This document shows, in pieces, positions 17,368-26,206 of a DNA stretch of 64,000 bases. The notes beneath the pieces were generated by a model. It searched no databases, was not told the DNA's origin, and was given only the letters and a program-made list of their open reading frames with translations. Numbering within the stretch: the stretch's first letter is position 1; each line of letters starts with the position of its first letter. Both the position numbers and the translations under genes were made by a program. Source of the stretch: SZUA-430 sp034440175 (GTDB taxonomy: Bacteria > Pseudomonadota > Alphaproteobacteria > Micropepsales > Micropepsaceae); the NCBI GenBank assembly GCA_034440175.1, contig JAWXBO010000185.1, positions 1 through 64,000 on the forward strand. Direction: 5' to 3'.

Positions 17368-17898
17368 TCAATTTTGTCCGGCGGTGCCGGTTGTCTTTCT
17401 GCGTTTCAAATCTTGTTCAATCAGCGCATCGGTCAGCTGGAGCTTTGCCTCTCCGATGGAGGTGTAAGGAATAGCCATCTCGCCACGGTTTTTTTCCGCA
17501 CCCATTTCCGTTTCAATGATGATGTCTTCACCCTTGAGGCCCCTCAATGTCCCACGTACGCGTTTGCGGCCATCGAGTGGAAATTTCAGTTCAATCTTCG
17601 CTTCATGCCCTGCATAAAATTCAAAATCTTTCCGCCGCGTCAGTGGCCTGTCGATCCCTGGCGACGACACCTCAAGCACATACTCCCCCTCAATAGGGTC
17701 GTCCTGCTCGAAGGCGGCTGAAATCGCAACGCTCAAGCGAGCACAGTCGTCCACGAGCATCGTACCGTCCGCCCGCTCGGCCATAACTTGCAGCACTGGG
17801 CGGTGTGAACTCGTCACTCGAACACGCACAAGCGAATACCCCATCGCCTCTGCAATAGGGGCGATCACTTGCTCTAGCTCGGAAACACGCACGCTCAT
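17368..17898 (-). CDS. rimP: Ribosome maturation factor RimP
   Basis: RimP is needed for efficient 30S subunit maturation. From the ATG at 17898 the protein has 176 residues, the family length, and includes MGYSLVRVRV, YVLEVSSPGIDRPL and FYAGHEAKIELK. The open frame continues upstream to 18147, but that extension lacks family similarity, whereas the chosen ATG has AAGG about 9 nt upstream. It precedes nusA by 11 bp. The 139 bp between it and trmB probably hold the promoter of the nusA operon. Confidence 0.94.
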   Translation of the reverse strand: MSVRVSELEQVIAPIAEAMGYSLVRVRVTSSHRPVLQVMAERADGTMLVDDCARLSVAISAAFEQDDPIEGEYVLEVSSPGIDRPLTRRKDFEFYAGHEAKIELKFPLDGRKRVRGTLRGLKGEDIIIETEMGAEKNRGEMAIPYTSIGEAKLQLTDALIEQDLKRRKTTGTAGQN

Positions 17899-18037
17899 GC
17901 TTTTGCCTTCAAGCCCCGGACAAACGCCTTTCGCGCCCGGCTGAGTTACACTCAGCCAGCGAACAAGCAGTCTTCTTGTCCGGGAATAGGCGCCTTCATA
18001 GCGTGACCTCGCCTGCAGGCCAAGCTTAAAACGCTGG

Positions 18038-18718
18038 TCACACCCTGAAAAATCTGAGGTAGGCGCATGTCCGGCCACCGGCATGCGCCTTTTGCTCGTA
18101 GCGAGTCGGCGTCCAGTCATCAGGCCGGACGCGCCAATCAGCCGCACACTCTGCGGCCCATTGAAACCGGGTATCAGCCATCAAATGCGCCAGCGTCCAT
18201 CCGGCGTAGTCGCCGTGGTCGGTCGCCACCCTCAGCTCGCCTCCGGGTTTTAACACCCGCGCAATCTGCGTTAGCGTCGCGGGTTGAATGAACCGCCTTT
18301 TGTGGTGCCGGATCTTGGGCCACGGGTCTGGGAACAACACATACACAGCCGTTAACAATTGCGAAGGCACGCGATCCAAAACTTCTCGTGCGTCACCCTG
18401 ATGTATGCGCACATTTGTCAACGCTCTGCTATCAATCTGCGCCAACAATTTTGCAACGCCGTTTGCATAGGGCTCGCACCCCACAAACCCGAAGTCAGGA
18501 TGCCGGCTCGCGACGGCTGCAAGATGTTCCCCGCCGCCGAACCCAACTTCAAAGGCAAATTTCTTTGCAGCAGGAAAGAGCGCTTCGAAGTCCAGCGGTC
18601 CTTCGGGCAAGATCACTGCAGGCAGGAGCCGCTCGACAAGCTTCTGCTGGTTGCCACTCAGCGGCCGTCCGATGCGCCGCCCATAAAGCTCGCTTCGCCG
18701 CGGTCCAACCTCGATCAG
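18038..18718 (-). CDS. trmB: tRNA (guanine-N7-)-methyltransferase TrmB, unusual start
   Basis: TrmB makes m7G46 in tRNA using S-adenosylmethionine. The core is clear: FEVGFGGGEHLAA (SAM binding), DAREVLDRV, and YVLFPDPWPKIRHHKRRF, the family signature. The first conventional start would be GTG at 18616, but the same frame upstream encodes RRSELYGRRIGRPLSGNQQ, which resembles the conserved TrmB N-terminus and so should be translated. No ATG, GTG or TTG lies between that stretch and the nearest upstream stop. A CTG at 18718 overlaps the metK stop as CTGA, the geometry of a coupled start, and is my tentative choice (226 residues). An ATT start slightly upstream is also possible. Confidence 0.82.
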   Translation of the reverse strand: MIEVGPRRSELYGRRIGRPLSGNQQKLVERLLPAVILPEGPLDFEALFPAAKKFAFEVGFGGGEHLAAVASRHPDFGFVGCEPYANGVAKLLAQIDSRALTNVRIHQGDAREVLDRVPSQLLTAVYVLFPDPWPKIRHHKRRFIQPATLTQIARVLKPGGELRVATDHGDYAGWTLAHLMADTRFQWAAECAADWRVRPDDWTPTRYEQKAHAGGRTCAYLRFFRV

Positions 18719-19887
18719 GCGAAAGCGCTCTTCAATTGCGAAACCAGATCGGTCCGCTCCCAGGAGAACCCGCCGTCAGGTTCAGGAGCTCTGCCGAAGT
18801 GCCCGTACGCCGATGTTCGCGCATAAATCGGGCGGTTCAACCTCAAATGCTCCCTGATCCCGCGCGGCTTGAGGCTCGCCATTTGAGGCAGTTCTCTCTC
18901 AAGTTTTGCCTCGTCCACCAGGCCGGTGCCGTGCAAGTCAACATAGAACGACATGGGGTCGGCAACGCCGATAGCGTAAGCGATCTGGATTGTACAACGA
19001 TCTGCCAACCCGGCAGCAACAACATTCTTGGCGAGATAGCGCGCCATATAGGCTGCAGAACGATCTACCTTGGTCGGATCTTTTCCAGAGAATGCGCCAC
19101 CACCATGGGGGGCGGCCCCGCCGTATGTATCAACAATGATCTTGCGCCCGGTCAGACCGGTGTCTCCGTCCGGACCTCCGATGACAAACCTCCCGGTTGG
19201 GTTTACAAACAACCCCTCGTCCGGACACATCCACCCAGACGGCATCACCGCTTCAATGTAGGGCTTGACGATGGCGCGCACATCGCGCTGATCAAGTCCG
19301 TCGATGTGCTGCGTCGATACGACGATCTTTGTCGCGCCGATGGGTTTGCCGCCTACATATTGCAAAGTGACCTGGCTTTTCGCGTCGGGCAGCAATTCAT
19401 TTGCCTGGCCCGAACGGCGGGCATCCGACATCGCCTTCAGAATGCGGTGAGAATAGAAAATTGGCGCGGGCATTAACTCTTCGGTTTCCCGGCAGGCATA
19501 TCCGAACATAATGCCCTGATCGCCTGCACCCTCGTCCTTGTTCCCAGCCGCGTCCACGCCAACGGCAATGTCGGCGGATTGAGAGTGAACCAGGCATTCG
19601 ATTCGCGCCTTGCGCCAATCAAAACCTTCTTGATCATAGCCGATATCTTTGATCGCCAACCGCGCGGTTTCGATCATGTGTTCATGGCTCACAGTTTCAG
19701 GGCCCCGAACTTCCCCGGCAAGGACAACACGGTTTGTTGTAGCCAACGTTTCAAGCGCCACACGCGCTTCCGGCATATGCCCGAGAAACAAATCAACGAT
19801 GGAGTCGGAAATGCGGTCACAAACCTTGTCAGGGTGACCTTCCGAAACCGATTCGCTGGTAAACAGATAATTCTTGCGCGATGACAT
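18715..19887 (-). CDS. metK: S-adenosylmethionine synthetase
   Basis: MetK makes S-adenosylmethionine from methionine and ATP. The 390 residues contain the ATP site EGHPDKVCDRISD near the N-terminus, GAGDQGIMFGYA in the middle and GGGAFSGKDPTKVDRSAAY, all diagnostic. It lies directly upstream of trmB, a SAM consumer, with its stop overlapping the possible trmB start. A terminator-like hairpin with a long T run ends only about 14 nt before the ATG, leaving no obvious Shine-Dalgarno sequence, which is unusual. Confidence 0.98.
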   Translation of the reverse strand: MSSRKNYLFTSESVSEGHPDKVCDRISDSIVDLFLGHMPEARVALETLATTNRVVLAGEVRGPETVSHEHMIETARLAIKDIGYDQEGFDWRKARIECLVHSQSADIAVGVDAAGNKDEGAGDQGIMFGYACRETEELMPAPIFYSHRILKAMSDARRSGQANELLPDAKSQVTLQYVGGKPIGATKIVVSTQHIDGLDQRDVRAIVKPYIEAVMPSGWMCPDEGLFVNPTGRFVIGGPDGDTGLTGRKIIVDTYGGAAPHGGGAFSGKDPTKVDRSAAYMARYLAKNVVAAGLADRCTIQIAYAIGVADPMSFYVDLHGTGLVDEAKLERELPQMASLKPRGIREHLRLNRPIYARTSAYGHFGRAPEPDGGFSWERTDLVSQLKSAFA

Positions 19888-19901
19888 TGTGCGTTGCTGC
19901 C

Positions 19902-19943
19902 AAAAAAAGAAAACCGCGCCATTCGCGAACGCGAAAAGCGCGG
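19902..19943 (-). terminator. Rho-independent terminator between phrR-like gene and metK
   Basis: On the minus strand CCGCGC and GCGCGG (19943-19914) form the outer stem, with TTCGCG/CGCGAA pairing inside, followed by TTTTCTTTTTTT. It lies 27 nt after the regulator stop codon and its T run ends 14 nt before the metK start, so it could also act as an attenuator of read-through into metK. Confidence 0.8.
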
Positions 19944-19969
19944 CTTTCTGTCAGGGATGATCAGTTACG

Positions 19970-20440
19970 TCAAGCGCGTTGCGCTTCCCGCAGCTCCACA
20001 ACCCGGAAATCCGGATAGACGGCTTCTTCGTCACCCGTCAGGGATTTCACCAGGTCCAGCATGCGTTTGCGCACGCGTGGGTCATTTATCTTTGTAAAAG
20101 CCCGGACAAGCTGGAAGCCCTCGGCACTTGAGAGGAACTCCATCATGTATGGACCGGCTTCGATATCCACGGACGACGACTGACCATTTGTGCGGCGTAC
20201 GCCATGCTCAGGGCCCAGATCGTCGAAGAAATACGACACCGGAACACCGAGTATTGTTGAGATATCATAGAGGCGGCTGGCACCAATACGATTGGCGCCC
20301 TTTTCATATTTTTGCACCTGCTGAAAAGTAAGGCCCAGCAGTTCACCGAGTTTTTCTTGACTCATTCCAATTAACATGCGGCGCAGACGAACGCGGCTAC
20401 CAACATGCGCATCAACAGACGAGGGTTGTTTTTTGGCCAA
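19970..20440 (-). CDS. XRE-family transcriptional regulator, PhrR/PraR-like
   Basis: The 156-residue protein carries an N-terminal helix-turn-helix (VGSRVRLRRMLIGMSQEKLG, LGLTFQQVQKYEKGANRIGA) and a C-terminal region ending in a helix with VRKRMLDLVKSL. This layout and the place between lnt and metK match PhrR of Sinorhizobium and PraR of other rhizobia, which respond to low pH and regulate surface attachment. I chose the TTG at 20440 because a perfect AAAGGAG lies 9 nt upstream; the longer frame upstream has no such signal. A terminator follows the gene, and a 13-bp palindrome in the upstream region may be its operator. Confidence 0.85.
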   Translation of the reverse strand: MAKKQPSSVDAHVGSRVRLRRMLIGMSQEKLGELLGLTFQQVQKYEKGANRIGASRLYDISTILGVPVSYFFDDLGPEHGVRRTNGQSSSVDIEAGPYMMEFLSSAEGFQLVRAFTKINDPRVRKRMLDLVKSLTGDEEAVYPDFRVVELREAQRA

Positions 20441-20509
20441 GGCGGGGGACTCCTTTACGACTGACAAGATACCCGATTGCTGCCACCAGCTCGCAATCAA
20501 GCTTCCACG

Positions 20510-20522
20510 ATAACGTCGTTAT
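20510..20522. promoter_or_regulatory. Palindrome upstream of the PhrR-like gene, possible operator
   Basis: ATAACG-T-CGTTAT is a perfect 13-bp inverted repeat, 70 bp upstream of the regulator start. XRE-family regulators commonly bind such sites near their own promoters. Nearby at 20527-20547 AGCCATC-TTTTATT-GATGGCT forms a 7-bp hairpin. Function is inferred from symmetry and position only. Confidence 0.4.
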
Positions 20523-20693
20523 TGGCAGCCATCTTTTATTGATGGCTTTGCCCCCGCATTTCGAGACCCACGCTACGCAAGCGCGGCAAGACATTTATTG
20601 GAGGTCTAAGCCGCGGCGACCCCTCGCTTTGCGGCCATGGAAAACCAAGTGACCCCCAGTAGCCATCTCGATCTCAATGATTCTCACTTAATG

Positions 20694-22328
20694 CTACATC
20701 GTTGTAACGGTCAACTGTCTTAAAGGGCTAGTTCGAGATAAAATAAGGGCGACACCTACGAGAACGAGCAGCATAGCTCCAAAAATCCCGTCTCGGGCGA
20801 ATCCGAATAGCGTGGCATTTAGCGGCTTTGGGAGCCCTGAATCAACAACACCTGATTCGTCGAGTGGAAGCGACACAATGATTCGCCCATAAGGGTCTAT
20901 CACCGCAGAGACCCCGGTGTTTGCGGCACGCGCGATCGCCAACCCCTCTTCCACCGCGCGAACTCTCGCAATACCCAGATGCTGATGCGGCCCAGCCCAA
21001 GGACCAAACCATGAATCATCTGTCATGTTGATCAGCCATTGGGGCCGCACGCCATCCTCCACGACTGCGGATGGAAAAATGGCCTCGTAGCATATCAATG
21101 GACCGAACGGCGGCGTACCAGGAGCGGCTATGGTTTTGACACCATCGCCACTGCTGAACCCGCCGTTTGAACCAGCCAGTTGAGTGATGCCTGATTTCTC
21201 AAGCCAATAAAACAATGGCAAATATTCGCCAAACGGTACCAGGTGAGACTTGTCGTAAGTAGCAAGTACCCGGCCCGCGCCATCGATGGTCGCCATACTG
21301 TTGAAATATTTCTTCGGCTCTCCGAGTTCGAACCTTTGTGTACCTGTCAGCAACAGGGCTCGATTATGCAAGACCTCGCCAATAACATCCAATCCACCAT
21401 CAGTCGACAACAAGAAAAATGGCGGCGCCGCTTCCGGCCAAATGACATGCGTGCGCGCCTCCAACCCAGGCATTCGCGTTAGGTCTATCAGCAATTGCCA
21501 ATTGCGCTGCAGCAGTTCTGGTTTCCATTTTTCTGATTGCGGAACATTGGGCTGCACAAGCCTCAAGGCGACATCCTCAAACACAGGAGCGGCATGACCC
21601 GGCACCCTTAATATTCCAAACAAAAAAAACGCCCCGATGAGCCCCAGCGAAAGCCCCAGAGGCCAAACGCGCTCAATCGCCTTGCCGCGAGCGTCAATGA
21701 CCGCCGCTGGAAGACACACTGCAAGAAGCGTCACAAGGCTTAGTCCGTAGATGCCGTACACCGACGCGGTCTGGATCATGCTGTCAGACCCTGACCAAAC
21801 GTATCCCGGCAGGTTCCAGGGAAACCCGGTGAGGACGTGTCCGCGCAACCACTCAGCCGCACTCAATCCCGCAACCAGGGCAAAAACACGACCCACGCCA
21901 TTTGACCATTGCAATCGGGCGCCTATCGCAGCGCCGGCAAAAAACAGCGCAAGCCCTCCGGGAAATATCACTGCCACAAACGGTAGCAACCACGCGTGGC
22001 GATCCGCATCCACAACGAATGCAAAGCCAACCCAATGCAAACCCACAAGAAAATAACCAAACCCAAAAGCCCATGAAATCAGAGCGGCCGCGGTCCATCG
22101 CTGCGACGTCTCAATTGCGCCATCGATCATCCAGACAAGCGCTGGAAAACTGAAAAAAAGTACGGGCCAAATATACAGTGGCGCATGAGCAAGCGCCGAC
22201 ACCGCACCAAGCCCGCCCGCAACAAACAGGCGTTTGCCACCCGTGAGATGCCGGAACCAAAGCGCCGCCGGTACGACATAGGCAATGATCGTCCGCACAT
22301 CCAGGCGGCGCAAAAACAAGCTAGCCAT
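20694..22328 (-). CDS. lnt: Apolipoprotein N-acyltransferase
   Basis: Lnt transfers an acyl chain from phospholipid to the N-terminal cysteine of lipoproteins at the periplasmic face of the inner membrane. The N-terminal third is strongly hydrophobic with about six or more membrane segments. The C-terminal nitrilase domain has the catalytic glutamate in WPEAAPPF, the lysine in YDKSHLVPFGEYLP and the cysteine in ICYEAIFPS. I chose the ATG at 22328 (544 residues), which overlaps the corC stop by 8 nt; the frame could extend to 22361. In rhizobia this locus is also called actA and is linked to acid tolerance, which fits the PhrR-like neighbour. Confidence 0.95.
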   Translation of the reverse strand: MASLFLRRLDVRTIIAYVVPAALWFRHLTGGKRLFVAGGLGAVSALAHAPLYIWPVLFFSFPALVWMIDGAIETSQRWTAAALISWAFGFGYFLVGLHWVGFAFVVDADRHAWLLPFVAVIFPGGLALFFAGAAIGARLQWSNGVGRVFALVAGLSAAEWLRGHVLTGFPWNLPGYVWSGSDSMIQTASVYGIYGLSLVTLLAVCLPAAVIDARGKAIERVWPLGLSLGLIGAFFLFGILRVPGHAAPVFEDVALRLVQPNVPQSEKWKPELLQRNWQLLIDLTRMPGLEARTHVIWPEAAPPFFLLSTDGGLDVIGEVLHNRALLLTGTQRFELGEPKKYFNSMATIDGAGRVLATYDKSHLVPFGEYLPLFYWLEKSGITQLAGSNGGFSSGDGVKTIAAPGTPPFGPLICYEAIFPSAVVEDGVRPQWLINMTDDSWFGPWAGPHQHLGIARVRAVEEGLAIARAANTGVSAVIDPYGRIIVSLPLDESGVVDSGLPKPLNATLFGFARDGIFGAMLLVLVGVALILSRTSPLRQLTVTTM

Positions 22329-23307
22329 CCACGTCGGCCAAAACACCGGAATTGGTTTCACCCGGATCTGGTTGCGCCTTTCCCGGGCCGCTGAGCTTTG
22401 TCACGCGTATCCGCAGCCGTCGAAGCCGTCGCGGATCAGCATCAAGAACTTCGAACTCGATCCCAACGGGGTGCTTCACGATTTCACCGCGTTGTGGCAC
22501 GCGCCCAACGAGCGAAAACACAAGGCCCGCGAGCGTGTCGATCTCTTCTGCAGCCTCATCGTCAGCCAGCTTTAACCCGACAAGCCGTTCAATCTCTTCA
22601 AGATCAACGCGCGCGCTCGCATCAAACTCGCCGTCGCCACGCGGCACGATTTCTATCGCTTCGTCCGTATCGTGTTCGTCTTCGATATCGCCGACAATTT
22701 GTTCGACCAAATCTTCGATCGAAGCCAAACCATCTGTGCCGCCATACTCATCAATGACCAGAGCCATATGAATGCGTGTCGCTTGCATTTTGACCAGCAA
22801 GTTCACAACCGGCATGGACGGTGGAACGAACAAAACGTCCCGGCGAATATCCTGAATCGACTTGGGATGAGGTGCCCCTTCGCTCTCGGGAACCGCAAGC
22901 CCTATCAATTCTTTGATATGAACCATGCCGATCGGGTTATCGAGCGACTCCCGGTAGACCGGCAACCGGGAATGCTGTGCATCACGGAACATACGCACGA
23001 GATCGTCCAATGACGTGGAAACCTCAACCCCGATAATGTCGGCACGTGGCACCATGACATCTGCAACAGTCAGCTCCCCAAAACTCAGGAGCTTGAGCAT
23101 CATCGAGCGCTCTTCGCGCGCCAGCGGCCGGTCCACGGCATCGCTCTCTTCGATAACTTCTTCGAGGCTTTCGCGTAACCGTGCGGAATCATCCTTTCCG
23201 CGCGCAAGCCGGTTGATCAGGCTCACAAAGGTCTGCGGCCACGATGATGGCTTAGGGGCGCTCGGACCACTTTCAGCCTTGCGTGTATCTGGCGTCGCAT
23301 CAGCCAC
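22321..23307 (-). CDS. corC: CorC/HlyC-type CBS-domain protein
   Basis: The protein has an N-terminal polar segment, then two CBS domains (VADVMVPRADIIGVEV, LPVYRESLDNPIGMVHIKEL and MALVIDEYGGTDGLASIEDL) and a C-terminal CorC_HlyC domain (VGRVPQRGEIVKHPVGIEFE). Family members are annotated as magnesium/cobalt efflux components or haemolysin-like proteins; the real transport role is unsettled. I chose the GTG at 23307, which overlaps the ybeY end and has GAGG upstream (328 residues); a TTG at 23322 is the alternative. It lies between ybeY and lnt, a conserved neighbourhood. Confidence 0.9.
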   Translation of the reverse strand: MADATPDTRKAESGPSAPKPSSWPQTFVSLINRLARGKDDSARLRESLEEVIEESDAVDRPLAREERSMMLKLLSFGELTVADVMVPRADIIGVEVSTSLDDLVRMFRDAQHSRLPVYRESLDNPIGMVHIKELIGLAVPESEGAPHPKSIQDIRRDVLFVPPSMPVVNLLVKMQATRIHMALVIDEYGGTDGLASIEDLVEQIVGDIEDEHDTDEAIEIVPRGDGEFDASARVDLEEIERLVGLKLADDEAAEEIDTLAGLVFSLVGRVPQRGEIVKHPVGIEFEVLDADPRRLRRLRIRVTKLSGPGKAQPDPGETNSGVLADVDG

Positions 23308-23785
23308 GCGCCTTGCCCTCAAGGATGTAGGGATTTGAGATGCTCATTTCGGAAAGGATGGCGATTTCGAGCCCCTCCATCAAGCGCGCTGCGCGCGGCT
23401 TGATATGATCATAGCCAAGCAAATGCAAAAATCCATGCAGAATCATATGTTTAGAATGATTAACAAAGCTCTTCCCCTGTTTCTGCGCTTCCCGCTTCAC
23501 AGTTTCAAAAGCAATGGCAATTCCACCGAATGGAATATCCGGATCTGGGAATGACAGGACATTGGTATTCAGCCGTTTGCCTCGGAATTGAAAATTCAGC
23601 GCTTTCAATCTCTCGTCATCGGCAAAAATCAGAGCAACTTCGCCGCCAGATGGACCACAAATCAAGTCGCGCCAGCCGAATGCACGACGGAGAATCGAAC
23701 GAGACTCCCTGTGCAACTGTGGCCACGCAGCCTCCCAGTCCGCACATTCAACTTGAATGTCAATCTTGAGCGGTGCCTGCGGCAT
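23300..23785 (-). CDS. ybeY: Endoribonuclease YbeY
   Basis: YbeY is a zinc endoribonuclease involved in 16S rRNA 3' maturation and ribosome quality control. The 161-residue protein has the diagnostic metal motif HMILHGFLHLLGYDH (three histidines) and the family segment LNFQFRGKRLNTNVLSFP. It lies 3 bp after phoH and overlaps corC by 8 nt. Confidence 0.95.
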   Translation of the reverse strand: MPQAPLKIDIQVECADWEAAWPQLHRESRSILRRAFGWRDLICGPSGGEVALIFADDERLKALNFQFRGKRLNTNVLSFPDPDIPFGGIAIAFETVKREAQKQGKSFVNHSKHMILHGFLHLLGYDHIKPRAARLMEGLEIAILSEMSISNPYILEGKARG

Positions 23786-23788
23786 GAG

Positions 23789-24784
23789 TCAGCTCCGCTT
23801 CGCGCCCTGATTTCGTCGCATGTCAAAAGCGGCATACGCCCGGACAATCCGCTGTACCATCGGGTGGCGCACAACATCTTCATCCGTAAACTCAATCATC
23901 GCCACGCCTTCGACGTTTGCGAGCACTGAGCGGGCTTCTGCAAGTCCTGAAATTTGCCCTGAGGGCAGATCGGTCTGTGTCAGATCGCCCGTCACGGCCA
24001 TCCGGGCACCTTCACCCAACCGCGTCAGAAACATCTTCATCTGCTGGGGTGTGCTGTTCTGCGCTTCATCTAGAATGACATAGGAATGCGCCAATGTACG
24101 CCCGCGCATAAAGGCAAGCGGCGCCACTTCAATAATGCCTTCATCCAGCCGTCTCTGAATCAGATCGGCAGGCAGCATGTCGTGCAGCGCATCGTACAGT
24201 GGCCTCAAGTAAGGATCGACCTTTTCCTTCATGTCCCCCGGCAGAAACCCCAACCGCTCCCCGGCCTCGACTGCAGGGCGCGACAGGATCAACCGTTCAA
24301 CTTCGCCGCGCGCCAGCATGCTCACGCCTGCGGCAACGGCCAAATACGTTTTACCCGTACCGGCAGGCCCCAGGCCCAGCACCAAATCGTGTTTGGTCAG
24401 CGCTTCGACATACCGGGCCTGTCCGGGCGTTCGCGGCCGGATAGTGCGCTTTGGCGTCGATACCGAACTTGAACTCGCCACAACTGAATCGCCACCCAAT
24501 CCAAGCCTGATCGCCCGATCCACATCGGTGATGGAAATTTCGTGACCGCGGTCGGCGTAGGCATAGAGATCGCGCAAAACCTGCGCGCCGTGCGCACGCG
24601 AGTTCGCGGGCCCATGAATCGTTAGGCGGTTGCCGCGATGAACAATTTCAATTTCGAGCTTCCGTTCGATCTCGACCAGATGCTGGTTGTGCGGACCCAC
24701 CACCCGGGCAAGAACAGCGTTCTCGCCGAACTCCACTTGCGAGACCTGTGCGTCCTGACCCGTCCGTTTCGATTTGGTGGTCAC
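23789..24784 (-). CDS. PhoH-like ATPase (PhoL/YbeZ)
   Basis: This 331-residue protein is the YbeZ-type PhoH ATPase normally encoded beside ybeY. The N-terminal KH-like region (IHGPANSRAHGAQVLRDLY) precedes a P-loop domain with LGPAGTGKTYLAVAAG and the Walker B-like YVILDEAQNSTP. It probably works with YbeY in RNA processing. The GTG start overlaps the miaB stop as GTGA, so translation of the two is probably coupled. Confidence 0.93.
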   Translation of the reverse strand: MTTKSKRTGQDAQVSQVEFGENAVLARVVGPHNQHLVEIERKLEIEIVHRGNRLTIHGPANSRAHGAQVLRDLYAYADRGHEISITDVDRAIRLGLGGDSVVASSSSVSTPKRTIRPRTPGQARYVEALTKHDLVLGLGPAGTGKTYLAVAAGVSMLARGEVERLILSRPAVEAGERLGFLPGDMKEKVDPYLRPLYDALHDMLPADLIQRRLDEGIIEVAPLAFMRGRTLAHSYVILDEAQNSTPQQMKMFLTRLGEGARMAVTGDLTQTDLPSGQISGLAEARSVLANVEGVAMIEFTDEDVVRHPMVQRIVRAYAAFDMRRNQGAKRS

Positions 24785-26193
24785 TGCGCTGCCGCTCGCG
24801 GCGAAAATTCCGGAACGACCTCGGCTTTCAGACTGTTTGTCATTGCAGCAATCACTTTCACGCGAACAATTTCTCCAATCTTCATTTCCGGCGCCGTCAC
24901 ATGAACGGATTGCAAATACTGACTGCGCCCGATGATCTGCCCTGTGTGCCGGCCCGGCTTTTCTAGCAACACATCCAAAGTTTGCCCGACACTTGCCGCC
25001 GCGAACTGCGCGGATTGAGACAGCAACAAGGCCTGCAGCCTCTCAAGCCGTTGTGATTTCACGTCTTCTGGAATTTGTCCACGCGCTGCGGCGGCTGGCG
25101 TGCCTGGTCTGGGCGAATATTTGAACGTGTAAGCCTGCGCGAACCCTGTTTCGCGAACAAGCTCAAGCGTGTCTTCAAAATCAGAATCGGTCTCACCCGG
25201 AAACCCCACAATAAAATCCGACGACAGCGCGATGTCTGGCCGGGCCGCGCGAATACGCGCAATGAGTTGCCGGTAGTCGTCGCACGAATGTCCACGGTTC
25301 ATAGCTTCCAAAATTGCGTCCGAACCCGATTGCACCGGCAAATGCAAAAAGGGCATCAACTTTTCCTCGCTGGCATGCGCCTCAATCAGGTCATCACCCA
25401 TATCGCGGGGATGGCTGGTCATATAGCGCAGGCGCTGCAAACCATCGATGCGCGCCAACTGCTGAATCAATTTTCCAAGCCCTGCGATTTCGCCACGATC
25501 CCCAATGCCGTGATACGCGTTGACGTTTTGCCCAAGCAGAGTAATTTCGCGAACACCAGTCTCAATTAGGCGGCGGGCTTCGCCTTCAATCTGGGCAACT
25601 GGCCTGGAATACTCGGCGCCACGCGTGTAGGGCACAACGCAAAATGTACAGAACTTGTCACACCCTTCCTGCACAGTGAGATACGCAGAAGGTCCATTGA
25701 CCAATCGTTTAGCCGGCAATGAATCGAATTTGTCGACAACTGGAAACTCGGTATCAATCGCCTTTCCACTTCGCGAAACCTTTGCGACCATCTCGGGTAA
25801 GCGATGATAAACCTGCGGGCCCATCACGATGTCCACCACGCTGGCGCGACGCATCAACTCTTCGCCTTCGGCCTGTGCAACGCAGCCCGCCACTGCAACA
25901 ATCAGGCTCTCGCCTTGCGCTTCACGCGATAGCTTGAGCGCGCGCAATCGGCCAAGTTCGGAATAGACCTTCTCGGCGGCCTTTTCGCGAATGTGGCAGG
26001 TGTTGAGCACAACCATATCAGCGCCATCGGCTGTATCGACCAGCGTATAGCCATGCGGCGCCATAACATCCGCCATCCTGGCGGAATCATACTCGTTCAT
26101 CTGGCAACCATAGGTCTTGATGAAAAGTTTACGGCTCACGACACTCAGACTGGTGGATGGGTTGGGCGAAAATCGGCCGGACTTATCCGCCAA
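24781..26193 (-). CDS. miaB: tRNA-2-methylthio-N6-isopentenyladenosine synthase MiaB
   Basis: MiaB is a radical SAM methylthiotransferase acting on A37 of tRNAs that read UNN codons. The N-terminal UPF0004 domain begins KLFIKTYGCQMNEYDS, the radical SAM cluster cysteines lie in CDKFCTFCVVPYTRG, and LLGQNVNAYHG and a C-terminal TRAM region follow. Length (470 residues) is normal. The TTG at 26193 gives the longest frame, but no ribosome-binding site fits it well, and a GTG just before SRKLFIK is a reasonable alternative. It is coupled to phoH by a 4-nt overlap. Confidence 0.95.
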   Translation of the reverse strand: MADKSGRFSPNPSTSLSVVSRKLFIKTYGCQMNEYDSARMADVMAPHGYTLVDTADGADMVVLNTCHIREKAAEKVYSELGRLRALKLSREAQGESLIVAVAGCVAQAEGEELMRRASVVDIVMGPQVYHRLPEMVAKVSRSGKAIDTEFPVVDKFDSLPAKRLVNGPSAYLTVQEGCDKFCTFCVVPYTRGAEYSRPVAQIEGEARRLIETGVREITLLGQNVNAYHGIGDRGEIAGLGKLIQQLARIDGLQRLRYMTSHPRDMGDDLIEAHASEEKLMPFLHLPVQSGSDAILEAMNRGHSCDDYRQLIARIRAARPDIALSSDFIVGFPGETDSDFEDTLELVRETGFAQAYTFKYSPRPGTPAAAARGQIPEDVKSQRLERLQALLLSQSAQFAAASVGQTLDVLLEKPGRHTGQIIGRSQYLQSVHVTAPEMKIGEIVRVKVIAAMTNSLKAEVVPEFSPRAAAQ

Positions 26194-26206
26194 GCCCCCC
26201 GCAAAC

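Noticed and set aside
19888..19969. SAM riboswitch upstream of metK
   Set aside because: The space is filled by a simple terminator hairpin; no pseudoknot or conserved SAM-II or SAM/SAH core could be recognised.
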